From Siphlonurus alternatus (lineage: Eukaryota > Arthropoda > Insecta > Ephemeroptera > Siphlonuridae), in contig OX463780.1 in the NCBI GenBank assembly GCA_949825025.1, positions 32,592,979 through 32,656,978 of the forward strand: a stretch of 64,000 bases of DNA, written 5' to 3'. The notes under the pieces were generated by a model. That model did not search any database. It saw only the letters and a program-made list of their open reading frames with translations, and was not told the origin of the DNA. Shown here piece by piece: positions 1-26,090 of the stretch (positions within the stretch are counted from its first letter, which is position 1; every line of letters starts with the position of its first letter). The translations under genes were made by a program, and so were the position numbers.

Positions 1-3000
1 AAAATGGTATTTTTATACTAGTATAGTTTTAATTTTATAATATATTTTTTATATTATACCCCTACTTTATTGTTATACTCTGTTAATAATGACATCCTAC
101 TTGTAGATTTTTGTGAACTTGCCAACTAGTCATAATTAAATATTACCAAAACTAATTTAATAAGTTCAATGTAACCTACCGTAATTACACACCTTGATAT
201 TTTTTTATATTAAATCATTAACAAGTCCACTTGGTACAAAATGTATTTAAAATTTAAAATAATGATAGCAAACCTCCACAGGCGGTAGTTCTTCCCATAC
301 AACTCATTAATAAAGCTTATTGTTCCTCTTTGGTGGCGTTGTTTACATTATTTATGGCACCTTAAACAAAAGGCAAATTATCATTTATTATATTATTAGT
401 TCCATGCTGAGATTTAATAAGGAGGCAAAATTAAGTATATTTATAATCAGAGGCTTATTATTAAATTAATTATTATAACACTTAAAAAATTCCGAGGTAC
501 TGTAATTTTTTGTACTCAATTTTAATTAAAGTAGAATAATATTTAATTTACAATATTGGTTTCAATTAATAGCAAATTTCTCCTTGAAAATTTAATAGTT
601 TTGAAATTTCCGTGTAATTTTTTTTTCTTTTTAGAAGTCCGTGAGAATCGTGCCTATATAAATATATTTATACAATGTAACACTTCCCTATACTGTAATT
701 AAAAGTTAAGATCGTAAAATAATATTATAAATTATGACTTTCGGTGTGCGATGTTTCTAATTGACTTCATCTGTTTTTTGATGAATCGATCTTTACTTTG
801 GTATAATTAATAAAAATTCCACAATTTATTATTAATAAAACCCGTGATGACCCAAGGTTTGCGTTATATTCTTCAGCCTGGGGGGCGGCATCTTATGATA
901 GCGCTTGGGTTCAAAGGTCTGTCGTAAATGTAAAGCATCGCGCTGGCAAGTCTGCTGCTGCTGCTACGCTCTTATCTGCTGCAATATAATTCTATTGCGC
1001 AATAACAAATTAACGTATCAAGTGTACACATCTGTAATATCAAGCTCTACATGTAAGTCGATCATCATGTTTGGACTTCAATTAGCAAGCATCGCTATTT
1101 AATAAGTAAAATCGATGTTAAAAATAAATATTGTCTACTTAATTTTTACCTCAATCGTACGTTCTTTTATAAAAAAATTTAAATATCCATAGGCGATTGA
1201 GAAGAAAAAACTTGATTATCGGGATACAAGCGGGATGCAACTTTTGAGTCATTTTTCATTTATTGGAAATTGAGGAGTAAGACGGTTAATCTCATAATCA
1301 CTTACAATTTTTTTTTATCATTGCCTGAAATGAGAAACTCTAGAAATCGCAGCAAGCATCATGCATTTCTTTTTCTCAAATAATTTAAGAACTTATAAAT
1401 ATTGAAAACATGGTAATAAACTGTATCATGCAACTTTTAAAAAACTAGTTCTGTAGGAAGAAGACGGCATTTCTATGCTGAGGTTATTTTAGCATGCAAA
1501 TTCCAAGTCTGTATAACAATGTTGCGTATTTATGAGGCTTTGGTACAGGAGAGCTGAACGCGCGATCACACCTGTGCTGGTGCTTCACACGGCGGCGAGG
1601 TATACAGCGATGTGCTTTATGCACTGTCGGCTTCATTACAAGTACCGAGGCTCTTTATGAGGTACGCCACAGGAATAAAACACCGGCTGTGTATTGCTCC
1701 ATCTGATTTACATAGCGCTGTATTGACAGTACCGATGACAAGTCACGTGCAAGCTCTGTGTAAAATGTACATTACGCTGCAAAAGAATTAGGACCAAAGT
1801 GTCATTAAAATAACATTGAAATGTCTATTTTTGTTATGTAGTTTTGTGTCTTCAAAAATTCATCATCTGCAGTCTCATGAAGAAAAAAAAAAATAAATTG
1901 TTAATATAATATACATTTAATTGTTTTTTTTTTACTGAACTTCATGCAAATGAGAGAAGGTTTGCAGCGTGCTTTTTTTGTCCTGGTATTTACTGAGTTT
2001 CGTGTGACCCAACAGTAAAATCGTATGACATCATTGCTGTCAGTGCCAGGGTACTTCAAGAAAAGAATCTCAAGGATTTAGTTATCATCAAATTGCAGGG
2101 AACTACGTTGTATATATATTATGTATAGTGTGTAACGTAATGATGCCTCATTAACATTGTTATGATTATATTTTTTTAAGAGTTATTGAAAGTTTTTTTA
2201 TAATTAAATGTGTAAATTTGTTTTATCCGCTTTTATCGCGTTTTTTTTTTTATCAGACTGCCTCAATCATCAATCGATTATAAAAAGTAGGACTCGATTT
2301 ATTACAAGATAATCTAATATTTTTTTTTTTTTATATCCTTGTTTACAAAATATTTATTAATTTATAATTTTATTATGTATATTTAACTAAACAATTTTGC
2401 TCTTCCTGAAATTAACGATTGACGTAACAATTACAGAACAACAGCTGCAACAGCGGCATTTTATGATTGTAGTTTTTTGCTATTTATTAAAAAATTTCAA
2501 CCTTGAGAATGCACCTGTTTCTTGTTGCAGTATATAAGTATAGTTCTCATTATATAGTTTTCAATCCGAGTACACGAAGTAAATTAAATACAGGGAGGAT
2601 GTAATGATTTCTCGCGTGGCTGCAATTTAATTAACTGTGTGGACCGCCGCCCTTCATGTAGCTACCAAACGTGATGAAGTAACCATCAAGCATGACTTGA
2701 AAGTAATTGCTGCTGAACGTGTCCGCTAATGTCCCTTGCATGTTATAATTCTCTACTGGAATGTGTCACCGCGTGTGGTGGATCTATTATTGCATAAATA
2801 TGTCCTTGTACTATAGCAGCTTTTATCTTTATGGAAATATGTGTTTATAAACAAAACATAAATATATACAGTACACAGGGCGTAAAATGTCACTCAAGGT
2901 TTTGATGTGGCGCAATTTCTTCAATGTTGTTGAAAAAAAAGTACACATTATAATGACCGAATATCATACTCTTAATAATCCATTACCGTACGTATTATAA

Positions 3001-6000
3001 TAATAAGATGTTTTACATTCTTTCGTGTAATTTAATTATAACAAAACAATGTTTGTCCTGAAGGTTGTGATTTTTTTTTTACATAATTTAGTTCACGTAA
3101 TTTTGTAAAACACTCATGCATGCTTCACACATTTTTTTAGAACAATTCTCATTGAATTTTTTGTGTGTGACAAAATTTTACAAAGAGTATATGAACTTGT
3201 TGTATTGTATTTAGACTGTTGGGTAATTTTCACATATAATTAAGTAGCTTTATGATTAGCATTGTAACTGTTAACTTCCTGTTATAATATATATCTGTCT
3301 CAAGAAGACAACCTTAGAGCTGTCACCATTCATGCGCGCACTGATGACGTTTACCGCGAATATTATAGTACCTGAGAGATTCGCCGCACCCTCGAATTGT
3401 TTGCACGCCCCATGTATCAATGTCAGACCAACAACAATGGAGAACACGAGCCTACGTCGTCACAATTGTCGCAATAATATAACAATAAATTATCGTCACA
3501 CAAATGTATTGACCTTCTCAATGTAAAAAGACCCTGTGTCATATCGTCATCAAGTATAACAAAGTCTATATCATTGTATATACCTTGGAATCTAGCTTGT
3601 GTTATTGTTTCTACTGTAAGTGATTGATCTGTTTTTTATGCAGCATGAATGTTGGCTTAGAGTGTGTTTATTCAGCATGGAATTGTTGTGGAGGATTGCA
3701 TTACTTGTCAGAATGTACAGAGTTAATTAAGTACTATATAGTCTTAAAGAGTGGGACAGCAATTGTGGTTAAGTACGTTGTCCCACAAAGTTTGTGTACT
3801 TGTGTCAGTTTCATGAAAGATTTATAAATTTGGACAGGCGCTTCAATTCCAAGAAGTTTTATTTTGCAGTTACTGAAGCGCACGTGTTGTAACAGATTTC
3901 TCAATATAATATGATAATGCAATCAGTAATTATACGCACTATATTTATTCAAGTCATTCCGGTAGAACAAAGATAGCGCTACTTTATCGTTGTGCCAATT
4001 AAAGTCTAGTTGCTTTACCTTCTATATAGCCCTATATGTCTTGTTTAAATTCGTCAATATTAATTAAATAATATACATACTTTTATATGTTGTATTCATA
4101 CATCACACTCAGTTGGCTAATTTTTATCAACATTTATTTTAATTGGCACATGAAACTGTGCATGTGGTATATATTAATTAAGGCTATATACTTTGATAGA
4201 ATATTAAGATACCAAATGTCCATCAGTGTCGTGCTATATTAGGGCAACGCACGTAATGAAGGTACACGCTAATTATTTTCTCTGCTTCCTGTTATAATCA
4301 CGACGACCTGCTGCTGGCGTCTTAGTTTCGCAAATGTCTCCAGCAGCAGTCCGCTCTATTAGGCTACAGCAAGTTTATTGGCCCCTCCCGCCCATCTCGC
4401 TTCCTTGCAAGGCCACTAGGGCAATCAAGCGTTTCCCACTCAATGTTTATGTTTTGGTAGCACCCCATTGATAGATTATAGCTGATTCAAAGAACGTCAA
4501 TAATCTTGCTATGATGATGTATTTATGATCGTTTGATTAATGTACTTAAGTTTTGACTGTATGATGATGTGTATGATATTTAATTCCGTATGGCGTACTA
4601 TTTCTTCACTAAGAATTAATTAAAATGTTGAATAATATTCAGCTTGATTCTGAACCTCCTTGAATTGCCATATACATATTTATTAAATTTTATTTATATA
4701 TATATATATGGAAAAATATTATTTCATAAAATATTAAATATATACACATAAAAAAGATTTACTGCATCTGTCAGTTCTATGTTTGATTTATGAGATGTTT
4801 TTTCTATAAAAGAATCAATTTTCTGTATATTAATATATACATTCCAGAAAGTAGTCTATCTATTATTGCAGTCTCATGCATCAGTAATTTAACCTGCAAG
4901 GAAACTTGATCTTAAGTTTTTTCCATAAAACATAATAAGTGTTTTTTTTTTATTTTAATCAAATTATTGACTAACGTTATGAATGGAGCGTGTAAACTTT
5001 GTTAGTAATTTACCATGTAACTCGTTGTGACCCTTGTCGTTTGACATTGTGACAGGTTAGCAATTACAGTAATACCGAATGCGGTGGAGATGATACCCAC
5101 CCACCCGTCACTCCGCTCTCTTTAGGCTTCTTCTCAGGCCGCCTCTAATCCGATCGAGCTACATTGCTCTACAATCCGTGACACTTGTCATGCATGCACG
5201 GGGCTCTTCGCTCTGCCATGGCGGGCTTGCTATATACCTGCGCGATCATGCGGCACACATGCACGTGATTCGTGCATGACCAACAGCAATTTTTGAACTT
5301 TTGGTGGCTACACTTTTCCAAATTCAATTATATATATAGTGTTTCTGGAAGTAGCAAATTTTCTTTTCGTTATTCAACTTTCGTATCTATATTATTATAC
5401 TATAATATTATTAGTAATAATTAGTACCTGTACTAAAAAGGTGTTCAATTTTACACAAAATTAGATTTTTATCATAATTTTCGGTGTTCTCAGTACAATA
5501 TTAACTGTATTATAGTCTCCAATCTCTATATACTGATATTGCCAAAAATTAAAACGTGAAAAGCAGATTTTATATGCCACGTCTATATACTTCGGATCTA
5601 ACAGGATATCAAGAAAGTTTACAATATTATACTAAACAGGTTTCATTATGGATTATATTTAAAATGTAGCAAGCCTTGTTATAGTAGGTACTTGCCGTCA
5701 AGTCAAATGATTGACATTATTTATTTTGCGCTACATATTATAGTTTAATTGAAGAAGGTGGATGCCCATTGTACTGTATACATATAATAATAACATAATA
5801 TTATAGAAGTCTTTGGGTGAATGAAAGTAGTGCACTGGTCATGTTTTATTATTGTAAATGACATTGTTTACTTATAGTGTACATTGTTGTATTAAATTTA
5901 TTGTTATATACGGTTCTTGATGCCTACTCTTATAATTTCTTTGTATTGTTATAAAAATACACGCCCTGCAGTCGTCTTTTCTTGTTAATAAATTATTGTT

Positions 6001-7740
6001 GTTGCAATATTATACGTATCATTAATTGAGCTCAAGGTATAGCAAATATTTTGAGACCATGGGATCGATCAGCTGTGTGGATATATAATATATGTTTAGT
6101 AAAATTGTTTAGAATTAATTACTGCATGCTTGGTCCACAGACCCGAAGTCAATACCTCGATATAAAGTAAATTCAATAAAAGTATTAGAGTTGGGCCTTG
6201 TGATTATTTTCACACTTGAAAATTACACAAAAATGTTATTCCGGAGCTTTAAAAAGAAACAATCAAATTAAAATATAAAAACAATGATCATTTTACTTTA
6301 TTTCTGCCTGCCTTATTCGCGCAATTCATACAACTTAATACATAACTTTATCAATAACAACAGAAGTATTTTCTATATGCTGGTCCTTAAATAATTATAT
6401 ATAGAGGTTATTTCATGCACATGCATCAGGGGTCAGGGGAACGGAAGATATTATACTAAAAATTCGTTTTATTGCAGAATTGCTGGAAAGTAAAAATTCG
6501 TTTTATCGTACATTTGCTGGAAAATAGAAATGGATCTTACAGCAAATTAAAATGTAAAAGAATATAATACCAAAAACAAGAAGGCGTTGCTATCGACAGT
6601 CGATTGTCTTGTTAAGCGTACCTGAAGACATCAAGCTCCTCGTCCTTGTGGTGTCAGGTTCTCCATTCTGAGTCACCTGAGCTCTGCCTGGGAACTGGAC
6701 GGTCACGTGTCTACAACACGTGCAGCGAGTCGCTCAGAGCGTCAATCAGCCGGGTCACCGTGTATGTTCGCGGGGTCAGCCTGCGACTAGGGACGTCTGT
6801 CGTCGTAGTGCCATGGTGTGCAATTTTAGTTATAGCACTTGGTTTGCTCATGTATATTATCTTAAATTATTAAATATTGCGCTGTTAATCGTAGTAAAAA
6901 AATAAGATACATGACATACAAAATTGAAACATATATACGCAGTAATGATAATAGTATAACATTAGTAACAAAAATAAAGTTTGATATCTGCAAGCTGTTA
7001 GTGTCAATATTGGTGTCGTTATAGTATGGAATGCGAATTTTATTTATATTATAAATTTAAAAAAATTGATGTATATTTTTCTTCGCCAAATTGATGACAG
7101 TATCTAAAATAGAGTGACCTTTCTGACACAAATTTAAAATTTTCTTATCTCGACCTTGGTTATGTAAAATTTTGAATTATTGCGTAATTTATTTTGTTTG
7201 TTTTGATACTTTTGAATTTTTTGATAGACTTCCTTTAGAGACTTTTGATTTTTTGACACTTGTTTGTATTTTTGCAGTAGATGAATAAGTAATGTATAAA
7301 TAAACATTTTTATTTTTCACTCTAAACGGTCTTAAACATCGTTGTAAGCTCACACGAGACAAAGTTGACAAAAAGAATCCCCGACTTGCAGACGTTTATA
7401 TTGATCGTTTTGCGGTAGGATGAATAAAACAGACACATTTATTATTATCACTGTGAACATGAAAACGTGCAGTAAATATATTATTATTATAGTTTATCGA
7501 CAACTGTTTCTTTACCGTGACATTTGGTGCTGATCATAAATTATATTGGAGTAACAAACTTTAATTTAAAGCACTACTAAGGGTACTTTAAAATTAAGTT
7601 TATTTTATATTATAAAATGTTCTACTCTTTCTTTTTGTAATTTTGATAAGGTAATTTTATTATGAAATGTTATACACAGCATCAATCATTTGCTAATTAG
7701 GCTAATTACTGCTTGCATAATTCTTTGAGAAGTTTAAGTA
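1..7740. other. AT-rich non-coding stretch
   Basis: Only short ORFs without recognisable domains are present. A few GC-richer patches (about 1.55-1.75, 4.3-4.45, 5.1-5.28 and 6.6-6.82 kb) were checked for a DRAK N-terminal exon and none gave a convincing kinase sequence with the required phase-2 donor. Confidence 0.5.
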
Positions 7741-7779
7741 TACTGTATTTTCAATCAGACCGATCAGACAAATTGTCGT

Positions 7780-7951
<172 letters not shown>

Positions 7952-10900
7952 CATGCGAATGCATGCAGTTATGGGACTTAATATATTATGGTTCAATATT
8001 TATTATTTATATTACAATACCATTGTATTCCCTGTATATTGCACAGTACATGCATCTCATTTCCTTGATGGATAATGAGTTGTAGAAACCTAAAGCACTG
8101 AGACAAAAAGTATGGCTGTGGCTGCAAGTGTGCACGTGTGAGCGGGATGGATGAGCTATATAGACGATTTGACGAGTGTCGGTCACAGCTGAGGTTACAA
8201 AAAGCCGCGTGTCTGGTGTACTCGTCTCTGTGCCCCCGCCCGCCCGGGCCTGCTGCAGGATATTATCATCTCACAAAAACAATGCGACAAGCGTATATTA
8301 ACATTTTAATTTTAACACCATGAGCGATGGCGGCGGATGTAAGTCGCGCTGCATGTTCTCGCCACGTCGTAAACGTCACGCACGCCACGCAAAGCCTCCA
8401 TATTAGGACCGCGAGCAGTATCATGGACGTGCCATCATCATATTATAGTCGGGGAGATTGATTTGTTTTGAAGACACGACGATAACATTTTTCTATCAAT
8501 AAATTATAATTTTTGGTTTTAAATTTTTACGTTTATGTTCCTATAATTTGACGTGTTGTTATCAAATATTGCAAATCGTTTTTTATTTTTTTATTTTTTT
8601 TTTCTTTTCTTTTTAGAGGTCCTACATTTACAAAATCGTGCTTATTATATTTTTGACTCAAATTCTTGAGAAAGCGTTAATTTCTTCTCCTCGCAGATCA
8701 AAACGCCGGTGTAACTTGAGGACACAATAAACTTCACATTTTCACGACTTGTCACCCGTTCTTTATTGTCAATCACGTGTCGCTTTCAACACCGTCACAC
8801 GTGGTGTCCAAGGCTACAGTCCAACTAACATAACATCTCACGGGATGGTGCCCCCGGAAGAACAATCCTATACTAGATTCTAAATCAAAATATTGAAAAA
8901 AAAACATCTTCCCACGTATACTTCCAAATTCTAATTCCCAGATTTTGATGGTGTCAGTGTAAAATTTGGCACTCTGTATGAAAGCTGAAAGTGGTCCATG
9001 CCTCTGTTTGTGCACCAAGATGCGCCCGGTCGTCATAAAACCCAAACACTCGTCACTTTAATGACCCGGCCCTCTTTTCAATGTAAACTCTTCCTGTGTA
9101 TAACACAATGAAGTGTGAATCAAAGAAACTGACGATTATCCACACTCTTCTCCATGCAAAGAGATAAACGCCCTTCTTTTTCTATGTAATTGACAATTTA
9201 AAGTATTATTTTTTTACGGTTTCTTTTTAAGCCTTTAGGTGACATGATGTGCCACTTCAATATATTTTTAAGGGGAAAATTTGTGTGAAAATTAGAGTTA
9301 GAATAAGACGAGGAAGATGAAAAAAAGAAAGTTTATGCTGTAATTAAAATATATTTACCAAATGTTTAGACTCGTTTTATGACCTTTTAGAGGTTCATCT
9401 CGAGCTCCGCCCTTGTGTACGCTAATACTGTTGATGGCTCGTATATATATATTTTTTTTTTGGGACATGCATGCGTGAGGTTTCCGGTGACGTTTGGGCT
9501 GCACCGTTACCGTGCTAGGTGGCAGTCACAATTTATCGCCGATAGACGTGAGAAATCCATTTGGGCTGCCGTGTACTGATTAGCCGCCTCCTAACACGTT
9601 GCTTAGGTAATGCTATATTATATTAAACACTAAACTAACCGTTACTGCATTAACAACAAAATCACCGTAAGACCACACAGATATTTTGTTTTCTTACTAA
9701 TGGATTTAATGATAAGAAATTTGTTAACAGTATATTTATGTCATTGATTTAGTTTTAAATTGTGTGCACGGCATGTGTTCATCAAATGGTCAATATACAT
9801 CTCATATACTGCGTCGTATCTACCTTTATGGCTATAGAAGATAAAAAATTATAATTATATATATTATATAATCTTTAAACTAGTTACAATAATTGTTAGT
9901 AAATAAACAACAAAACATTTCCATGGGTATAAAAAGGTGCCACAAAACTGTATGTGTTTATCAGTACAAATAGTACGATAACTGCATTCATGAACCATTT
10001 TTGTTGATTATTTACTATATATTTTTGCACAAATTTCCCAGCCTGATTAGAACTTACATGATCTCCATTAATGTTTCGACGCTGCAGCTTAATTTCATTA
10101 AATTAGTGACGACGAAAAAAGGAATGCAAACACTATACTATATTTTTATTCATGGCATGTAAACTGTATACTTCATTTATATTTTTCTATGAATTAAATT
10201 AAATTTACGATAAAATGGCTTCATTTGAAAATTCATAATGTCAGTAAATTTTTATTCATTTTTATTTGAACACGCCGGCGGTATAATACAGTGACAATTA
10301 ATTCTCATGGCACGATACAGTATTAGTCTTGTCAATATATATCATATACGTATATACTAAAAAAATAACAAAACAAACACAACATTTATAGAACTGAAAT
10401 AAATAATCAGTCTCGTCTCAAGATACATAAATATGTATTTTGTATATATAATTTTGAATCAACAAAAACTTAGTGATATGCTTATGATTTGAGGTTCTCT
10501 ACATATTATGCATAACTTTTTATGAATAATTTTGTATATTTTGTAATGATGTAACCTTATAAGGATATCTTTTTCAACAATTTTAGTTTCATTATGAAGA
10601 AATTGTAAAAATATGAAAAATCTACATAACATCATTAATAAATTTTCTATAACGAAAATAATTCGTTGCGAAGCATGTGACTTTATTAATTAAATATCAC
10701 TCTGCTTGATTGACAGTCGTTTGATTAAAACAGATGGGAGAAGAGCAATCAGTCCCACAAGATTCATTCTGCTGCACTCTCTGCTGATATACAGCGTGCA
10801 CTTATCAGCACTCCGACCTAGAAAGATAACAAAATTTGTTGTAATATAACATTTTCATCCGAGAGTAGTTTTCAAGATAGTTCAAAAACTATGAAATATT

Positions 10901-13900
10901 ATTTGTTTGATTTATAACATAGTATAATGTTATAAAGAGAGTAAACATCTCGTTGACGTAAATTTAGAACACGATGTAATATAGGTAACTCAAGACGGGT
11001 TTGTTTTTTATTAAAAAAGGTCGAGTATATTTCTGGTACCTCGTCACGGCTGCAGCAGACAAAACAACTTGCACGTTCCGCGGTCAAGCATCCATCTACC
11101 TCAAAGCTCTCTTCAGCTCTTCTTCCCCTTGACCTACAGTTTGGTCCACGTGAGGACCAATGACGTCACAAAATATAAGCAATGAAGTGCACCTAATTTG
11201 ACGAGAAATTCTCGACTCGATTTACGTAATATACAAATTTATGTAATATATAAATATAATATAATATTGTTTAGATATTAATTGTGAGATAATGGCATTC
11301 AAATCTCAATACTCATTAATTAGTTTTGGTATATTTGCCGAACAGTTTCAACATTATGCTATGGTTTAAAATAATTAAAAAAATATATAATTATATAGGA
11401 ATAGGGTGTCTTGGATCTAAAAATTGCTTCTTTTTATTTGCAAACTGCATGGTTGTTACTTTTATAGTTATATGAAAACTAATTTTAAATTATTATTATT
11501 ATTAAATATATTTTTTATCTAAAATAATGCTTGTGATTATTGTTTTTGATGACTGACAGAAATAGTATTTTACCGATTTTTCTTGTTATATTTTAACTTA
11601 TAAAAAAAAAAAAAAAAAAAAAAAAATTAAAAAAAAATGAAAATTTTTAAATTTCATCACTATGCATGCCATTAAAAATCAATATCTGAATTAATGGATT
11701 CTTTTCAGTGAGTCTCTCATGCATGAATAGTAAAATCCAAGATTTAATGAGACAAGCCATTGCTTACAATTATTATTATTTTTGTAAAACATGCCCTTAC
11801 TAAAAGTAATGATGATTCAAGCTTCAATTACTTTGAGGTCCCATTCAGAGTGATTTAGTTCTTTTTATATATAGCAGGGTGTCTGTTGTTAAATAAAGAG
11901 GCAAGCGACGTTCCACGGAAGTTTGTGATTCTATTCCCGTCAACGTGCTTCATGCTGGTCTATATAAAAGCCTAGTATATCAACCTAAAGTCCTCCACAT
12001 AACTCTGACCAAAATGTGACCTCTTTTAGTGCATGACCTCTCAACTTCATGGCGGTGACATTTAAGGTTCGCGCCCATATGCAACCTTCAAACTGTACAC
12101 TGGTGTCACCATATTATCAGACACGGGCGTCTTGACCGCGCTGGTGCTAATGGTTCTCCGCTAATGGTTTGTGATAACACTGAGCAGTATACAACCTTGC
12201 TTATCAGGCAAGGTGAGACGTGCCTTGCACAGTAAACGGCGCCGCTACCGCTGCTACCTCCATGCGGCTCTACATGTAGCTATAAATTTACAGGCTGATG
12301 TCTACTTAATGTAAACATGCAAATACCATCTTTAGCATACTTGTTATCAGTTAACAGAAGCAGCGATTTTTTTTTTATTATTATTCTACCGAGAACATTA
12401 CATGGCAAAAAGCTTTTAATGTCTGCTGTTATTGTATATTATTAAGACTCTTATCACTTTAAAATATATTACTGTATATAAAATGACACTATAAGCATTG
12501 TTGTGCAAATTTTATTACATACATTTCTTGCCTTTTTAAGATTTTTACTTTTAAAAAGTATAAATTTACATACGGGAAATCCTGTATAATAAGTAATTAA
12601 TTTTATCACGGGTGACGTATATAAGTAAACGGAAGGATATGACGTAAATATTATGCTGGATACAACATCATGCTTATAATATTGATTGCACAATTATAAT
12701 TAGTTATGTCTGATCTTGAATTTAATATTTTTTTGTGTTGCATTGTCATCGTCTCTGCTCGCGCTCCATATAGCTTCCAAATATAGCATGGTGTATAGGA
12801 GTGAGTCAATGAGACTTACTAGTGCAGTAACTGCTGCAGGAATGTTTGTTAAAAAAAAACATTTAAAACAACACCGCGCGATTCTAAATTTGTCTCGCCG
12901 TCGTACCGGAAGAGTCACGGCGAGGAATGCCGCTCCTCCTCGATGGACCTCAGGCGCCAGTTTGGTGACACCTTTACTGCTTGGTGTGTGTATAACTGCT
13001 ACCAAGGAGGAGTCCTTTACCTCGATGTAACGGTGCAGATGATGAGGGTGTAATAAAAATTTCGTATACACATTTTTATTATAGATTTAACTGAATGAAA
13101 AGAAACATTGATGAGAAATAAATTCCCATGACTAAATTACTGTTTATATTGGGCTCATTGCCAGAATTGCAACTATTCAGTTTTAACGAGACTGCTGATA
13201 GTGAGTTAATTCAGTTAATACAAGGATAATTGCTATTAGGAAATTACGTGATTGAATATATTATCAGACTGGTTTTTCCCAGACCAAAAGATTAAAGATG
13301 GTACAGAGGGCATATTAAACTGTAAAAATATCAATATCATACTTAAATGCTATCTCAAAACTCTGTGTAGTATTTTCAGAGTGTAGGGCTTCTTTTATAT
13401 TCCTCATTCTATTTTCTAACATTGGAAATGAACTTTGGGATACAGAAGATGAGAGCTGCTTCGTTGACATTCTTATCCATTTTCTCTCATGACTAGGTAG
13501 GAAAATGACCCTTGGTGACTTTGGTGCACACTCGAGGAGGCTGGTGTATCGCATGCTGCGGCTTGGTGCATGCGTGTCCGCTTGCGGCCAGCACCACCAC
13601 ATTTAGCGGCAACGACGACGCGCCAGCCATGGTGCCAGGCCCCTGACCCTTGCTCTCAAAATACAGCGCGCATTCCTACATCCCGCCAGACCGGCACTTT
13701 TTATACCGTGTTAATTGTTCGTGAAATTAGTGAAGGCAAAATTTATCGCTTTCATTATATATAAATAGGTATAAATAATTATTTCTCTTGAAAGTTGATG
13801 GTATTTTGGTTCCTCCTTGTTGATTGATTATTTTGTTAGTGTCGCGATATCGTTAACCTATCGCTTCCCTACGTGACCTTTGGCTCGTAAGTCATCAAAC

Positions 13901-15995
13901 ATTTGCCTCCGTTGTCTGTGTCGTTAACTTCACTTTCCTTAGGCTGCAGCCGCGTGCCTCCAGACATCTCTTCACTTAATTTCAGCCCGACGGACAACAA
14001 CTCATTATCCGTTTAGCTTTGTTCGTAAACCTGAAATGATCTAGCCACGATTGCTCCGGAGAACTCTGATTGAAAATACTCTTTGTACAGACAATTTGCT
14101 TCGGTCGTGTCATTCGTGTCTACTGATATTTGGTGATAAACCCCTTATTTTTCCTCCTATTTGCCTAATAAATAATTAATTATGCAAGCTATATACTGAA
14201 AAAACTCGTTAAAAAATTCCCATCATAACCTACCGGAATTATGAGAAAACCTGAGATTACCTGCATGATATTTTAAGAACTAGCTCATTTATAATATATA
14301 GCTTCACGGTATTTCCACTTTTGCCACAATTATGTTTTATTATTTAAGTATTAGTCACCGTGAAGGTCGCCTAAAATGAGCGAGATTGTTGTCTTATCTA
14401 CCGTGTTTTATACGTGAGGTTATCACTCAGGTGGAGTCACGCCCGGTGAGCCAGCTGGATGAGTCACCATCACAGGAAATTGTGGCGATGGCGGTCCGTT
14501 GTTGCTGTCCGGGCGCGCGGTCAATCACATCACTGCAGGCGCCCCCGCTATGGACATCTCGCTCGTCTAAGAGCCTTCCTTGCTTGAACGGCTTCTCAGA
14601 CCGTGAAAATAAGGAATGACGTTCAAGTTCACGGTCATATTCGGAATATGAGTAACATATGCGAACATTTGTGATGTGTAAACATTTGTCATTGACGCAA
14701 ATCGTACGTCATTTAACATTTAATATTATAATTTAATATATTATTTTAAAATAATATGCAACAAATTATGAAATATCGGGACTTGTTCTGCGAATTCAGA
14801 GCAATAAATTTTCAATTGTTCTTGCATTTTTATGTACGGCTATATAAAATATAACATAATGCGGTTATATTTTGCCATGATGATATGAATAGACTGAGCA
14901 TGCAGCGATCACGTCACCTATATTATCAATATATTCTCTGCAGCGATGGTGACCTTGTCTTGAGATAATCGCATCTGTGCTACCTCCAATTTGCCTATCG
15001 TGGCTTCTATTCACAATTCAGCCAGCATCTTTGAAGCGCGACATTTTTTTGTTGTTGGTTAGCAGATTTGTTGGTTTTGCTGGCCGCGGCGCCGCGAGTC
15101 TACAGCAGACTCCACGATCTCGCTATCTTTACCACGGCACTCGCATTCCAAACTGATCACTCACGCCCGTGGAAAAGCTCGAGCAAAGAGACGGAATTCT
15201 TTGTCGTCGCCGCCTCAGATGACGAACACTTCAACAATAATAACTCGATGTGAGAAATCACGCTCGTACAGAGGATTTCGTTCGTTACATGATTTTAACT
15301 TCTATTATTTCAATGCTTTCTGAGGTAATTAACAATTGAATGAAAAGTTTGATTGCTAGCAACTTGATTGTTTCCTGTTTGCAGAGTATCGATTTCTTTT
15401 TTGTTTGTTTGCGATTATATACATTGCTCGTAGGCATACGGGTGTGGGGAAGTTGTGTATGTGCACATCCCTTAGTTCTCATGGGGCTGGAATTACTTGC
15501 TGGTTTCATAGCAAATAAGGGTGAGAAAATACAGCTGAGAGATGTTCTCGCAGCATAATCCGTGCAACTGGAGATTCCGCATGAAGTGTGCGTCTTGACA
15601 AATTACTGCTATGTAAAGAGGAAACGCAATTTGCCGCATTATAGTAATAAAGTTAGATTGGGTTGCGAGGATATAATTATACACCAGAGAGCGTTCAATT
15701 AACGCTCTCTGTATACACTTTGAGTTTCAGTTTCCCATATTACTTGATTAGTTCAGCATGTTACACAGATTTAAGTGATTTCAAGTATACTAATGAGGAG
15801 CGTTGAGCTCACAATTTTAAAATAGAATATAAAAAATAACAAAATCGAGGTTTAATGAAAGATGAAATCGGTAAATTATTACAGATATAGGAAAAATTGT
15901 AATTTAAAACATATGTAAAATCAGGTTGTGTCATCACACAATTAATAATTATTTTATTTTTCCCGTGTGTGACGTGTTGCGTGTTTATGTTGCAG
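7952..15995. other. Non-coding stretch upstream of the first visible DRAK exon
   Basis: AT-rich DNA with scattered GC-richer islands (about 8.1-8.4, 9.4-9.6, 11.9-12.3, 12.9-13.0, 13.5-13.7, 14.4-14.6 and 15.0-15.2 kb) and a poly(A) run at 11602-11626. The islands might contain promoter or 5' UTR sequence of the kinase gene, but nothing in them can be assigned. Confidence 0.45.

Positions 15996-26090
<10,095 letters not shown>

Noticed and set aside
8773..9045. 90-codon minus-strand ORF
   Set aside because: Open frame in a somewhat GC-richer patch but no recognisable family, splice context or repeat homology in the window.
14386..14619. Possible N-terminal exon of the kinase
   Set aside because: No kinase N-lobe similarity and no donor in the required phase.
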